14,879 nt of DNA from Acholeplasmatales bacterium. Its GTDB lineage: Bacteria > Bacillota_I > Bacilli_A > Acholeplasmatales > Anaeroplasmataceae. Made by a program: the position numbers and the translations under genes. The notes below the pieces were generated by a model. That model had not been told where the DNA came from. It worked only from the letters and a program-made list of their open reading frames with translations, and searched no databases. Position 1 is the stretch's first letter; the number at the start of each line of letters is the position of its first letter. Shown piece by piece: positions 6,511-14,624 of the stretch. Location: positions 1 through 14,879 of the forward strand of contig JAILBI010000057.1 of assembly GCA_024681175.1 (NCBI GenBank), given 5' to 3'.

Positions 6511-6904
6511 CTTTTTCTCCTAATTTAAAAATTAAATTTATTAATTCTTCTAATCTAGAAATATTATTTTGTAAATATAAATAACCAATTAATGCTTCAA
6601 ATCCAGTAGCCTCTAAATATGTTTTAACATCCATATTTGCTCTACGTGAATGAATATGTGAGTTTCTACCTCTTTTATATATTTCGATTTCATCTTCTTT
6701 AAGTATATCATTATTTAATAAATAATGCACATAAAATGATTGTCTCTCGCCCTTAGTATATATTTGCTGAAGGTTATGTAAATCATTTACTTTGCTATAT
6801 CCTTTAAAAATGAAATGCTTTCTTACATATATTTCGTAAACACAATCCCCAATATATGCTAAAGATAAACCATTTAATAATTTAGGATCTATAGTATGTT
6901 CCAT
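6497..6904 (-). CDS. mrnC: Mini-ribonuclease III (Mini-III)
   Basis: A 135-residue RNase III catalytic domain without the double-stranded RNA-binding domain, matching the usual Mini-III length. In Bacillus this dimeric enzyme matures both ends of 23S rRNA. LSLAYIGDCVYEIYVRKH carries the metal-binding Asp (D20). RGRNSHIHSRRANMDVKTYL is the conserved central signature, and ATGFEALIGYLYL carries the second acidic residue (E103). The ATG at 6904 lies inside the end of cysS (16-base overlap), and its own end overlaps the ATPase gene, so the three are probably translationally coupled. The cysS-mrnC pair is standard in Firmicutes; what follows it here is not. Confidence 0.95.
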   Translation of the reverse strand: MEHTIDPKLLNGLSLAYIGDCVYEIYVRKHFIFKGYSKVNDLHNLQQIYTKGERQSFYVHYLLNNDILKEDEIEIYKRGRNSHIHSRRANMDVKTYLEATGFEALIGYLYLQNNISRLEELINLIFKLGEKDERL

Positions 6905-8217
6905 GATATTAATTCATTACGATATAAATCAGCTTTTTCAAAATCTTTATTATTTCTTGCATCCATCCATTTACGATATGTATCAAGCTGTTTATCGTTC
7001 ATTCTTTCAATAAATAAATTAATTCCTAAAACATCTAAAATAGTTTTAAATGTATTAGTTTTTACTGCAAGCTCATCATAATCTTTATTTCTTAAAGATA
7101 CATTAATTGCTTTTTGAATATCATTTAATAATGTTAAAACATTTTGAACATTAAAATCATCATCCATAGCTTCTTTAAATTTATTAATATCATCTTCATT
7201 TAAATTAGCTGTTTCTTTATTTAAATACATCAATGTATATAATGAATTCTTGTAGCATCTTTGCCATTTTTCATATTCTTTTTTATATTGATCTTTTAAT
7301 TCATCAGTATATGAAATAATACTTCTATATGGTGAAAATAAAATTAATGAACGTAAAATCATACCCTCTTCTTTAGTATTAATGTCTTTTACATAAATAA
7401 CATTACCTAAAGATTTACTCATCTTTTCACCCTTAAGGTCTAATCTTCCTACATGAATCCAATATTTAGCTAAATGATGATGATATAATGCTTCACATTG
7501 GGCAATTTCATTTTCATGATGTGGGAATTTAAGATCCATTCCACCACCATGAATATCAAGTGTATCACCAAATAAACGATGATTCATACATACACATTCA
7601 GTATGCCAGCCTGGTCTTCCTAGGCCAAATGGTGATTCAAATTTAATACCTTTATCTGTCTTTTTCCATAATGCAAAATCAAGTGGACTTTCTTTCTTAT
7701 CATTAATATCAATTCTTGCACCTGATTCTAAATCCTCTTTAACCTGATTTGAAAGACAGCCATAATCTTCAATTTTAGATACACGGAAGAAAACATCTCC
7801 ATCAATTTCATATGCATATCCTTTTTTAATTAATTCATCAATGAAATTAACCATATCTGGAATATATTCAGTTGCATGTGGAATTAATTTAGGCTTTTGT
7901 GAACCAACTGTTTGGCAATCTTTAAAATATTGATTTTCAAAAAATGTTGATATTTCTTTTTCAGTTTTATTTTCTTCAATTGCTTTATTGATAATTTTGT
8001 CATCAATATCAGTGATATTTGATGCATAATTTACTTCATATCCACAAAATTCTAAATATCTTCTTAGCATATCATAAAAAATAACTGGTCTTGCGTTACC
8101 TATATGTATATAGTTATAAACTGTAGGCCCACATACATACATATTAACTTTATTTTTATTTTGAGGAATAAATTCTTCCATTTTATTTGTTAATGAATTA
8201 TAAATTCTAAGTGCCAT
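6889..8217 (-). CDS. cysS: Cysteinyl-tRNA synthetase
   Basis: A 442-residue class I aminoacyl-tRNA synthetase that charges tRNA-Cys with cysteine. VCGPTVYNYIHIGNARPV (from 28) holds the zinc ligand C29 and the HIGH-type motif HIGN. GRPGWHTECVCMNH supplies the second zinc Cys, and FPHHENEIAQCEA the His and Glu ligands. KMSKS is at 265-269. An alpha-helical anticodon-binding region follows. The C-terminus stops at NELISWNIL, about a dozen residues before the usual end that carries a DT-x-x-G-T-x-W signature; the 3' end overlaps the mrnC start. The ATG at 8217 is preceded by GGGG. A terminator-like hairpin ends only about 20 bases upstream of the ATG, leaving no space for a promoter between them, and there is no T-box leader. 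Confidence 0.97.
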   Translation of the reverse strand: MALRIYNSLTNKMEEFIPQNKNKVNMYVCGPTVYNYIHIGNARPVIFYDMLRRYLEFCGYEVNYASNITDIDDKIINKAIEENKTEKEISTFFENQYFKDCQTVGSQKPKLIPHATEYIPDMVNFIDELIKKGYAYEIDGDVFFRVSKIEDYGCLSNQVKEDLESGARIDINDKKESPLDFALWKKTDKGIKFESPFGLGRPGWHTECVCMNHRLFGDTLDIHGGGMDLKFPHHENEIAQCEALYHHHLAKYWIHVGRLDLKGEKMSKSLGNVIYVKDINTKEEGMILRSLILFSPYRSIISYTDELKDQYKKEYEKWQRCYKNSLYTLMYLNKETANLNEDDINKFKEAMDDDFNVQNVLTLLNDIQKAINVSLRNKDYDELAVKTNTFKTILDVLGINLFIERMNDKQLDTYRKWMDARNNKDFEKADLYRNELISWNIL

Positions 8218-8237
8218 AATGATAACCCCTTTTAGAG

Positions 8238-8261
8238 AAAAAGAGCGATGACGCTCTTTTT
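8238..8261 (-). terminator. Terminator or attenuator between the large lipoprotein gene and cysS
   Basis: On the minus strand, AAAAAGAGCG (8261-8252), loop TCAT and CGCTCTTTTT (8247-8238): a perfect 10-base stem whose second arm ends in five T. It starts six bases after the lipoprotein stop (8270-8268) and ends 20 bases before the cysS ATG. Because A-runs flank both sides it could act in either orientation, but no plus-strand gene enters it. Since cysS has no visible promoter downstream of it, partial read-through is a real possibility. Confidence 0.85.
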
Positions 8262-8267
8262 TAATTT

Positions 8268-10205
8268 TTATAATAAATAATTGTCAGTTAAATAAGCTTT
8301 AATATCAGCATTAAGATGCTCATATGTTGCACCATTATTTGATGTTTGACATTCAATAAATTTTGAGCTTCCTTCTGGAGATGCAAAATCAACTACATAA
8401 ATCTTTCTTGTACCTTTAGTGTAATAATTTGAGAATGTCTTTTCTGTAACATCTTCAGCTAAAGTAAATTCTTCACCATCTTCTGTTTCATAATAATCTT
8501 TATTTGAATTAAAGCTTGTAGCCTTATTTAATAAATAATATGTTACACCATCTTCAAATTCAGTAATATTCACTTTAGTTAATGTATTTTCTTCTGCTAG
8601 AATATAATAATTCTTTTCTGAAGAATATTCTGCTGTATTAACTTCTGGTAAATAATAATTTGAAAAATTAGATTCAGTTACATCTGTTTTTTCAACATAT
8701 GTATCAGATACTAATTCGTAATATGTTTCATCTGCACTATAACTTGTAGCCTTTGAATATTCATCATTAGCTAGCATATTAACAAATGTTTCATCCTTAT
8801 AATATACATAAGACTCTGAAATTTTATTAAATGGATCATATGCTAATCCTAAGAAGCCTGAAACATTTACTTTATTTTTAGAAATTTTATAATCAGAATA
8901 ATTTGCAACAATTGCGGCATCTTCTGCAATAGGACCTGCATGTAATTCCATTGAAGTAATTGCTAAACAATTTTCAATATCAATTGAACCTGATCCTCTA
9001 GCGTTAGTTCCTGCAAAGCCACCAACTGCTAAAGTGAAATTATTATATGATGTATTTGTTGACATTGTATATTTTGAAATTACAATTTCATTATCTGAAT
9101 AACAATCTTTAATTGCTGATGGAGTACCAACGTTTCCTACAAAGCCTCCAACATAATTAATACCTTGTGTTGATGTTTCATAATTTAATGCAGCCTTAAT
9201 TGTTCCAATTGCGCTTGAATTTGAAATGATTGAAGGTGCCTCTTCGCCTGGTTTACCTAAAGCTTCACCTGTAATTTCACCAACATATAAGCCACAAATA
9301 ACATTTAATGATGATTTAGTTAATTTTAAATTGAAATTCTCAACTTTATTATTTGTAAATAAGCCACCATCTGCATAGCCTACTAAGCCACCTAAACGAT
9401 ATGCTGTTGATGCAAGATCGCATTCAACTGTCATGTTAGAATCTTTAATTGTAACATTATCAACAATAGTCTTAGATGCTTCACCAATTAAGATACCACC
9501 ATCAAAGCCTGATCTTGAAGCACTAACTGTTGCATTTTCAATTGTTAAATTCTTAATTGTTGCGCCATCAGTAAATCTAAATAAGCCAATATCTGTATTT
9601 GATTCTAATACAAAATTTTTAATTGTTTTACCATTACCATCAAATGTACCTTTAAATTTATTTGTAGCATTGAATGGTAAAGTTACTGTACTACCAGCAA
9701 AATCAATATCATTTTCTAAAGTATAATATCCTTCTTGTTGAATGCTATTTAAGAAATCTTCTGCATTCTTAATTGATATTGCATCATCTTCTGTATTATT
9801 TGAAGATGTTTTAAATTTATCATTTCTTAAAACTGATGTATCTCCATCAAATGTTAAATATAATTCAAATCTATATTCAGTTGCTGAATCTAGATTGTTA
9901 AATGTTAATTCATAGCTTGTGATAACTGATTTACCAGAGAAATCTAAATCCTTATAGCTCTTATAATCATCATTATCATCTTCATCTTCTGTAACTAAAT
10001 AATATTTAACAGATAATTTTGCAGTTCCTTTTTTAATATTTTCATTTGTAGGGAATGTATATTTTAATGTGATTGATGATGTTGTAGTAGTTGCTTTTAC
10101 ATCAATATTATCACCACTTAAGCCTGAGCCTTCCTTTTTACATGCCATAAGTGTAATCATCAATAACATTAATAAAGCTGTTAATATAGCGAAACGTTTT
10201 TTCAT
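8268..10205 (-). CDS. Large lipoprotein: Fn3-like domain, GLUG-type beta-helix region and C-terminal tandem Tyr-Tyr repeats
   Basis: A 645-residue protein with a lipoprotein signal peptide (MKKRFAIL, hydrophobic core, lipobox L19-M-A-C22), so probably anchored on the outer membrane face. Residues about 33-135 resemble a fibronectin-III-like fold (SSITLKYTFP, ATEYRFELYLTF). Residues about 140-480 contain short recurring units of GLUG or beta-helix type: FKGTFDGNGKTIKNF, GGLVGYADGGLFTNNKVENF, VGGFVGN...IKDCYSDNEI, VGGFAGT...IDIENCLAIT and VSGFLGLA. Residues 486-598 are three imperfect repeats of 37-39 residues, each with two YY pairs. Such architectures occur in surface adhesins and glycan-binding proteins; no catalytic motif is visible and no substrate can be named. 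GAGGT lies eight bases before the ATG. It has its own promoter (10251-10279) and terminator, so it looks monocistronic, apart from possible read-through into cysS. Confidence 0.88.
   Translation of the reverse strand: MKKRFAILTALLMLLMITLMACKKEGSGLSGDNIDVKATTTTSSITLKYTFPTNENIKKGTAKLSVKYYLVTEDEDDNDDYKSYKDLDFSGKSVITSYELTFNNLDSATEYRFELYLTFDGDTSVLRNDKFKTSSNNTEDDAISIKNAEDFLNSIQQEGYYTLENDIDFAGSTVTLPFNATNKFKGTFDGNGKTIKNFVLESNTDIGLFRFTDGATIKNLTIENATVSASRSGFDGGILIGEASKTIVDNVTIKDSNMTVECDLASTAYRLGGLVGYADGGLFTNNKVENFNLKLTKSSLNVICGLYVGEITGEALGKPGEEAPSIISNSSAIGTIKAALNYETSTQGINYVGGFVGNVGTPSAIKDCYSDNEIVISKYTMSTNTSYNNFTLAVGGFAGTNARGSGSIDIENCLAITSMELHAGPIAEDAAIVANYSDYKISKNKVNVSGFLGLAYDPFNKISESYVYYKDETFVNMLANDEYSKATSYSADETYYELVSDTYVEKTDVTESNFSNYYLPEVNTAEYSSEKNYYILAEENTLTKVNITEFEDGVTYYLLNKATSFNSNKDYYETEDGEEFTLAEDVTEKTFSNYYTKGTRKIYVVDFASPEGSSKFIECQTSNNGATYEHLNADIKAYLTDNYLL
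8412..8750 (-). repeat. Three tandem ~37-residue coding repeats in the large lipoprotein
   Basis: Residues 486-522 (starting ATSYSADETYYEL), 523-561 (NTAEYSSEKNYYIL) and 562-598 (ATSFNSNKDYYETE), 37, 39 and 37 residues long. Each has a YY pair near position 11, a V/I-T-E motif near position 25 and a closing YY. Units 1 and 3 are closest (both ATS at the start and FSNYY near the end) and share the DNA word GGCTACAAG at their start; unit 2 has diverged. Confidence 0.8.
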
Positions 10206-10250
10206 TATGATACCTCTTTATTTATGGACGAAATTTTCCATTATGCTCTA

Positions 10251-10279
10251 ATTATACATTAAAGCTTTATTTGATACAA
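10251..10279 (-). promoter_or_regulatory. Promoter for the large lipoprotein gene
   Basis: On the minus strand, TTGTAT (10279-10274), a 17-base spacer and a perfect TATAAT (10256-10251). The -35 box is weak (three matches). The leader to the ATG at 10205 is about 40 bases and contains AAAGAGGT. It diverges from the plus-strand promoter at 10333-10361, with about 54 AT-rich bases between the two -35 boxes. Confidence 0.65.
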
Positions 10280-10332
10280 CAAAAAAAATGAATGTTTATT
10301 TTATAAATAAAAAGTAAAATAATTTAACCATT

Positions 10333-10361
10333 TTGACTTTTTATGCTATAATGCTTATAAT
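10333..10361 (+). promoter_or_regulatory. Strong sigma-A promoter for the activase operon
   Basis: TTGACT (10333-10338), a 17-base spacer and a perfect TATAAT (10356-10361). Transcription should start near 10368, giving a leader of about 25 bases that contains AAGAGGTGG as the ribosome binding site for the ATG at 10394. The promoter is near consensus. I found no clear Fnr-type half-site pair (TTGAT-N4-ATCAA) around it, although the third gene of the operon is a Crp/Fnr protein. Confidence 0.85.
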
Positions 10362-10393
10362 GTTTCTATATTTTTTTAAGAGGTGGCACATTA

Positions 10394-13333
10394 ATGTTTA
10401 AAATTGGATTAGATGTAGGCTCTACAACAATAAAAACAATTGTTCTAGACGAAAACGAAAACATTATTTATAAAGACTATAAAAGACACTACTCTCATAT
10501 TAAAGATAATATTATTTTAAAGCTCAGCGAGCTTATAAAAGAAAATATTGTACCTGATGAGGTTAATTTAGCCATTTCAGGAAGTGCCGGCATGGGTATT
10601 GCCGAAGGACTTGGAATTCAATTCGTTCAAGAGGTTTATTCAACAAGAATTGCCGCAAATAAGCTAATTCCTGGTACTGATTGTATTATTGAGCTTGGTG
10701 GTGAGGATGCTAAAATTTTATTCTTAACCGATGGTCTTGAGGTTAGAATGAATGGTTCTTGTGCTGGTGGAACTGGCGCATTTATTGACCAAATGGCAAC
10801 ATTATTAAATGTTGATATTACTGAAATAAATGGTCTTGCAAGTGAACACCAAAAGCTTTATTCTATCGCTTCAAGATGTGGTGTTTTTGCAAAAAGTGAT
10901 ATTCAACCACTTTTAAACCAAGGAGCATCTAAACAAGATATTGCTGCTTCTATTTTTTATGCTGTAGTTAACCAAACAATTGGTGGTCTTGCACAAGGAA
11001 GAGAAATTAAAGGTAAGGTTGCATATTTAGGTGGGCCTTTAACATTCTTATCAGAATTAAAGGTTGCATTTGATAAGGTATTAAATACTAATGGTATTTC
11101 ACCTGAAAATTCACTATATTATGTTGCACTTGGTGCTGCATATTGTGCAAAAGAAAAAATATCAATTAAAAAGACTTTAGAAAATTTAGAAATATTTACT
11201 AATAAGTCTACTTATGCTTATAATTCACCATTATTTAATGATGAAAAGGAATATCAAGAATTTTTAGAGAGACATGATAAGGATAGAGTTGAAACTCTTC
11301 CTTTGGATAATTATACAAAGCCTTTATATTTAGGTATTGATTCAGGTTCAACAACATTAAAATTCGTTCTTGTTGATGAGGATGGAAATATAAGATTTGC
11401 ATCATATAATCCTAATAAAGGTAATCCTGTATCAGTTATTAAGGATATATTTGATGATTTATATAAAAAATATCCTAATATGAATATTGTTTCTTCAGCT
11501 GCAACAGGTTATGGTGAGGATTTAGTTAAAAATGCATTTATGCTAGATGGTGGTATTGTTGAAACAATGGCTCACTACATGGCTGCATCTAAATTCATGC
11601 CTAATGTTGATTTTATTATCGACATTGGAGGACAAGACATTAAATGCTTCAAAATAGAAAATAAAGCTATCGCAAATATTTTCTTAAATGAAGCTTGTTC
11701 TTCTGGCTGTGGATCATTTTTACAAACTTTTGCAAATGCATTAGGATATAAAATTGAAGATTTTGCTAAATTAGGCTTAATGGCTAAAAAGCCAGTAGAT
11801 CTTGGCTCAAGATGTACAGTATTTATGAATTCTTCTGTTAAGCAAGCTCAAAAAGATGGTGCAACAATGGACAATATTTCTGCAGGCTTATCAATTTCAG
11901 TTGTTAAAAATGCATTATATAAGGTTATAAGAGTTGCATCTAAGGAAGAGCTTGGTAAAAACATTGTTGTACAAGGTGGTACATTCTTAAATAAAGCTGT
12001 ATTAAGAGCCTTTGAAAAGGAATTAGGAATTGATGTAGTATGTCCTAATATCGCAGGCTTAATGGGTGCCTATGGTGCAGCATTATATGCAAAATCATTA
12101 AAAGTTGAACATACTTCTACTATTAGTAAGGAACAATTAAAATCATTTAAGCATGATGTAATTAATATTAATTGTAATGGTTGTTCAAACCATTGCTTAT
12201 TAACAATTAATACATTTAATGATAATCCAAATAAATTCATATCAGGAAATAGATGTGAAAAGCCACTTGGTATTAAAGCTGATTCTAAGGGTGAAAATTT
12301 ATATGAATTTATGAGAGAAAGATTATCATCATATAATCAGGTTGCAGATGCAAAGCGTGGCACTATCGCAATTCCTTTATGCTTAAATATGTATGAGCTA
12401 TTTCCATTTTGGTATACATTCTTTAAAAATATGGGATTTAATGTAGTATCATCAGGATTTTCTAATGCAGAAATATTTAGATTAGGTGTTCATACTATCC
12501 CATCAGATACAGTATGCTACCCTGCTAAATTAGTTCATGGACATATTGAAAAATTAATGAATGAAGGATATAAAAATATCTTCTATCCTTCTATGACATA
12601 TAATATTGATGAAAATGGTCATAAGGGTATAGGTGATAACCATTATAATTGCCCTATTGTTGCATATTACCCAGAAAATATTATTAATAATGTTGATGCA
12701 ATAAAGAATATTAATTTCATTAGTGATTTTATTACCCTAGATGATCCTAAGGTATTAAAAACTAAAATGAAAGAAATATTATCTAAATATTTTAGTGGTA
12801 TAAAACAAAAGGATGTTAATAAATCAATTGATTTAGCTTTTGAAGAATATAAAAATTATTTAACTGATATTAGAAATAAAGCTAAAGAATTTGTTTCTAA
12901 TGCTAGAGAAAAAGGAAGACAAATAATAGTTCTTGCAGGAAGACCTTATCATACAGATCCTGAGGTTAACCATGGTATTGATAAGCTTATCGCATCACTT
13001 GGTGCAACAGTTATTACTGAAGAAAGTGTATCTTACCTAGAAGATAAATTCCCAGTAAGAATATTAAATCAATGGACTTATCACCAAAGATTATTCCAGG
13101 CTGCAAGATATTGTACACATGAAAAGGATATGAATTTAGTTCAATTAGTATCATTTGGATGTGGACTTGACGCTGTTACAACAGATGAATGTAAATCAAT
13201 ACTTGAAGCAAAGGATAAGATTTATACACAAATCAAAATTGATGAAATTACAAATTTAGGTGCAGTAAAGATTCGTTTAAGAAGTCTTTTCGCAGCCTTA
13301 AAACAAAGGGAGGATAAAAATGGAGAAAGATAA
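10394..13333 (+). CDS. Tandem acyl-CoA dehydratase activase (ASKHA) with COG3580/DUF2229-type domain
   Basis: A 979-residue cytosolic protein. Two BcrA/BadF/HgdC-type ASKHA ATPase modules lie in tandem: about 1-255 (IGLDVGSTTIK; GSCAGGTGAF with C123; SRCGVFAKSD with C162) and about 312-562 (LGIDSGSTTLKF; EACSSGCGSF with C435; GSRCTVFMNSS with C474). In HgdC one such Cys pair per subunit of a homodimer holds a bridging [4Fe-4S] cluster, and ATP drives electron transfer to a partner. Here both pairs are 39 residues apart, so one chain could form an internal dimer. A Cys cluster follows (C594-x2-C597-x3-C601-x19-C621), then a COG3580-like region (IAIPLCLNMYELFPFWYTFF, VCYPAKLVHGHIEKL, AGRPYHTDPEVNHG). 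Homologues are usually fused to a COG3581 domain, here a separate gene overlapping by 14 bases. The reaction is unknown to me; ATP-dependent low-potential reduction is inference. Confidence 0.9.
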   Translation: MFKIGLDVGSTTIKTIVLDENENIIYKDYKRHYSHIKDNIILKLSELIKENIVPDEVNLAISGSAGMGIAEGLGIQFVQEVYSTRIAANKLIPGTDCIIELGGEDAKILFLTDGLEVRMNGSCAGGTGAFIDQMATLLNVDITEINGLASEHQKLYSIASRCGVFAKSDIQPLLNQGASKQDIAASIFYAVVNQTIGGLAQGREIKGKVAYLGGPLTFLSELKVAFDKVLNTNGISPENSLYYVALGAAYCAKEKISIKKTLENLEIFTNKSTYAYNSPLFNDEKEYQEFLERHDKDRVETLPLDNYTKPLYLGIDSGSTTLKFVLVDEDGNIRFASYNPNKGNPVSVIKDIFDDLYKKYPNMNIVSSAATGYGEDLVKNAFMLDGGIVETMAHYMAASKFMPNVDFIIDIGGQDIKCFKIENKAIANIFLNEACSSGCGSFLQTFANALGYKIEDFAKLGLMAKKPVDLGSRCTVFMNSSVKQAQKDGATMDNISAGLSISVVKNALYKVIRVASKEELGKNIVVQGGTFLNKAVLRAFEKELGIDVVCPNIAGLMGAYGAALYAKSLKVEHTSTISKEQLKSFKHDVININCNGCSNHCLLTINTFNDNPNKFISGNRCEKPLGIKADSKGENLYEFMRERLSSYNQVADAKRGTIAIPLCLNMYELFPFWYTFFKNMGFNVVSSGFSNAEIFRLGVHTIPSDTVCYPAKLVHGHIEKLMNEGYKNIFYPSMTYNIDENGHKGIGDNHYNCPIVAYYPENIINNVDAIKNINFISDFITLDDPKVLKTKMKEILSKYFSGIKQKDVNKSIDLAFEEYKNYLTDIRNKAKEFVSNAREKGRQIIVLAGRPYHTDPEVNHGIDKLIASLGATVITEESVSYLEDKFPVRILNQWTYHQRLFQAARYCTHEKDMNLVQLVSFGCGLDAVTTDECKSILEAKDKIYTQIKIDEITNLGAVKIRLRSLFAALKQREDKNGER

Positions 13334-14624
13334 ATCTCTTGAACCATATATTGATGATAATTATCAATTCCCTAAATTTAATCGTTCAATGGTTAAAGAC
13401 CATACAATTTTAATCCCTTCTATGCTTGATATACATATGGCTTTATTTGAAGGCGTATTAACACAGGCAGGATATAAGGTTGAAATATGTAGAAATGAAG
13501 GAAAAGATGTAGTTGAAACAGGATTGAAATATGTTCACAATGATACCTGCTTCCCTGCACTATTAGTTATTGGTCAATTTATTGATAATTTAAATCATAG
13601 AACTGATCATGATAAATTAGTATTATTAATAACTCAAACAGGTGGAGGCTGTAGAGCTTCTAATTATATCCACCTTTTAAGAAAAGCTTTAATTAAAGCT
13701 GGCTATGGCTTTATACCTGTATTATCATTAAATGCTGCAAACCTTGAAAAGGATGCAGGATTAGATATTACATTTAATTTAATTAAAAAGGTTGTTGCAG
13801 CCATGACATATGGCGACCATTTAATGTATTTAAGAAATAAAACAAGATCTTATGAAAAAAATATAGGAGATACTAAAAATTTAGTAGATTCTTGGGTTAA
13901 AAAATTATTAGATCAATTTAAGATTAATAAAGGTATTTCTTATAGAGCATTAAAGAAAAATTTAAATTTAATTGCTAAAGATTTTGGCAATCTAGATTTA
14001 GATTTATCACATGCAAAGCCAAAGGTTGGTATTGTAGGTGAAATATATATTAAATATGCAGCACTTGGTAATAACCACCTAGAAGATTTCTTAGTATCAG
14101 AAAATGCTGAAGCAATGGTTCCAGGACTATTTGGTTTCGTCTTCTACACATTATATAATGGTATTTATGATCATTTATTATATGCAAGAAGTAAAAAAGC
14201 CGCAATAATTAATAAATTCATTATTTGGTATTTACATAGAAGAGAAAAAATGATGGTTAAAGCCATTAAGAAAAATACTAATATTACACCTATGAAATAT
14301 TTTAAATATACAAAGGACATGTCAGAAGGTGTCCTAGACCATGGTGTAAAAATGGGTGAAGGCTGGTTACTTACAGCTGAAATGATGGAGCTTTGTGAAA
14401 CAAATTATGATAATATCATCTGTGTTCAACCATTCTCATGCCTTCCAAATCATATTTGTGGTAAGGGCGTAATGAAGAAAATTAGAAAAACATTTGAAAA
14501 TGCCAATATTATCGCAATAGACTATGACCCATCACAAACTAAGGTTAACCAAGAAAATAGAATTAAATTAATGCTTTCAATTGCTCGTGAAAGAATTAGT
14601 GATGATGAAAAGGCAAAATTATAA
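13320..14624 (+). CDS. COG3581-type partner of the activase (2-hydroxyacyl-CoA dehydratase-related)
   Basis: 434 residues that resemble the C-terminal third of the fused activase-related proteins. Sequence marks are TILIPSMLDIHMALFEGVL near the start, HNDTCFPALLVIGQ (C77), LLITQTGGGCRASNYIHLLR (C111), KPKVGIVGEIYIKY in the middle, and QPFSCLPNHICGKGV (C374, C380) followed by IIAIDYDPSQTKVNQENR near the end. These Cys residues are candidates for Fe-S ligands or for contact with the activase, as in the HgdA/HgdB dehydratase folds, but no ligand set is proven. The ATG lies inside the last codons of the activase gene (14-base overlap) with a strong GGGAGG before it, so equimolar, coupled synthesis is likely. 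Its stop overlaps the next start as TAATG. The two genes total 1413 codons, matching the one-chain homologues. Function unknown. Confidence 0.88.
   Translation: MEKDKSLEPYIDDNYQFPKFNRSMVKDHTILIPSMLDIHMALFEGVLTQAGYKVEICRNEGKDVVETGLKYVHNDTCFPALLVIGQFIDNLNHRTDHDKLVLLITQTGGGCRASNYIHLLRKALIKAGYGFIPVLSLNAANLEKDAGLDITFNLIKKVVAAMTYGDHLMYLRNKTRSYEKNIGDTKNLVDSWVKKLLDQFKINKGISYRALKKNLNLIAKDFGNLDLDLSHAKPKVGIVGEIYIKYAALGNNHLEDFLVSENAEAMVPGLFGFVFYTLYNGIYDHLLYARSKKAAIINKFIIWYLHRREKMMVKAIKKNTNITPMKYFKYTKDMSEGVLDHGVKMGEGWLLTAEMMELCETNYDNIICVQPFSCLPNHICGKGVMKKIRKTFENANIIAIDYDPSQTKVNQENRIKLMLSIARERISDDEKAKL

Noticed and set aside
6889..6930. Frameshift explaining the short CysRS C-terminus
   Set aside because: The downstream sequence is fully used by mrnC in another frame, and no frame there encodes the missing DT-x-x-G-T-x-W tail.
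8218..8270. T-box riboswitch for cysS
   Set aside because: Only about 50 bases separate the upstream stop from the cysS ATG, and there is no specifier loop or T-box core.
9433..9726. Plus-strand open frame of 97 codons
   Set aside because: It lies entirely antisense to the large lipoprotein, has no ribosome site or recognisable domain, and reads as the complement of its repetitive codons.
10280..10330. Possible Fnr/Crp operator in the divergent promoter region
   Set aside because: AT-rich partial symmetry (10295-10311) fails after the central bases, and no TTGAT-N4-ATCAA-like pair was found.
10347..10352. A first perfect TATAAT upstream of the activase gene
   Set aside because: It lies only 8 bases after the TTGACT box. 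The second TATAAT at 10356-10361 has the ideal 17-base spacing and is preferred.
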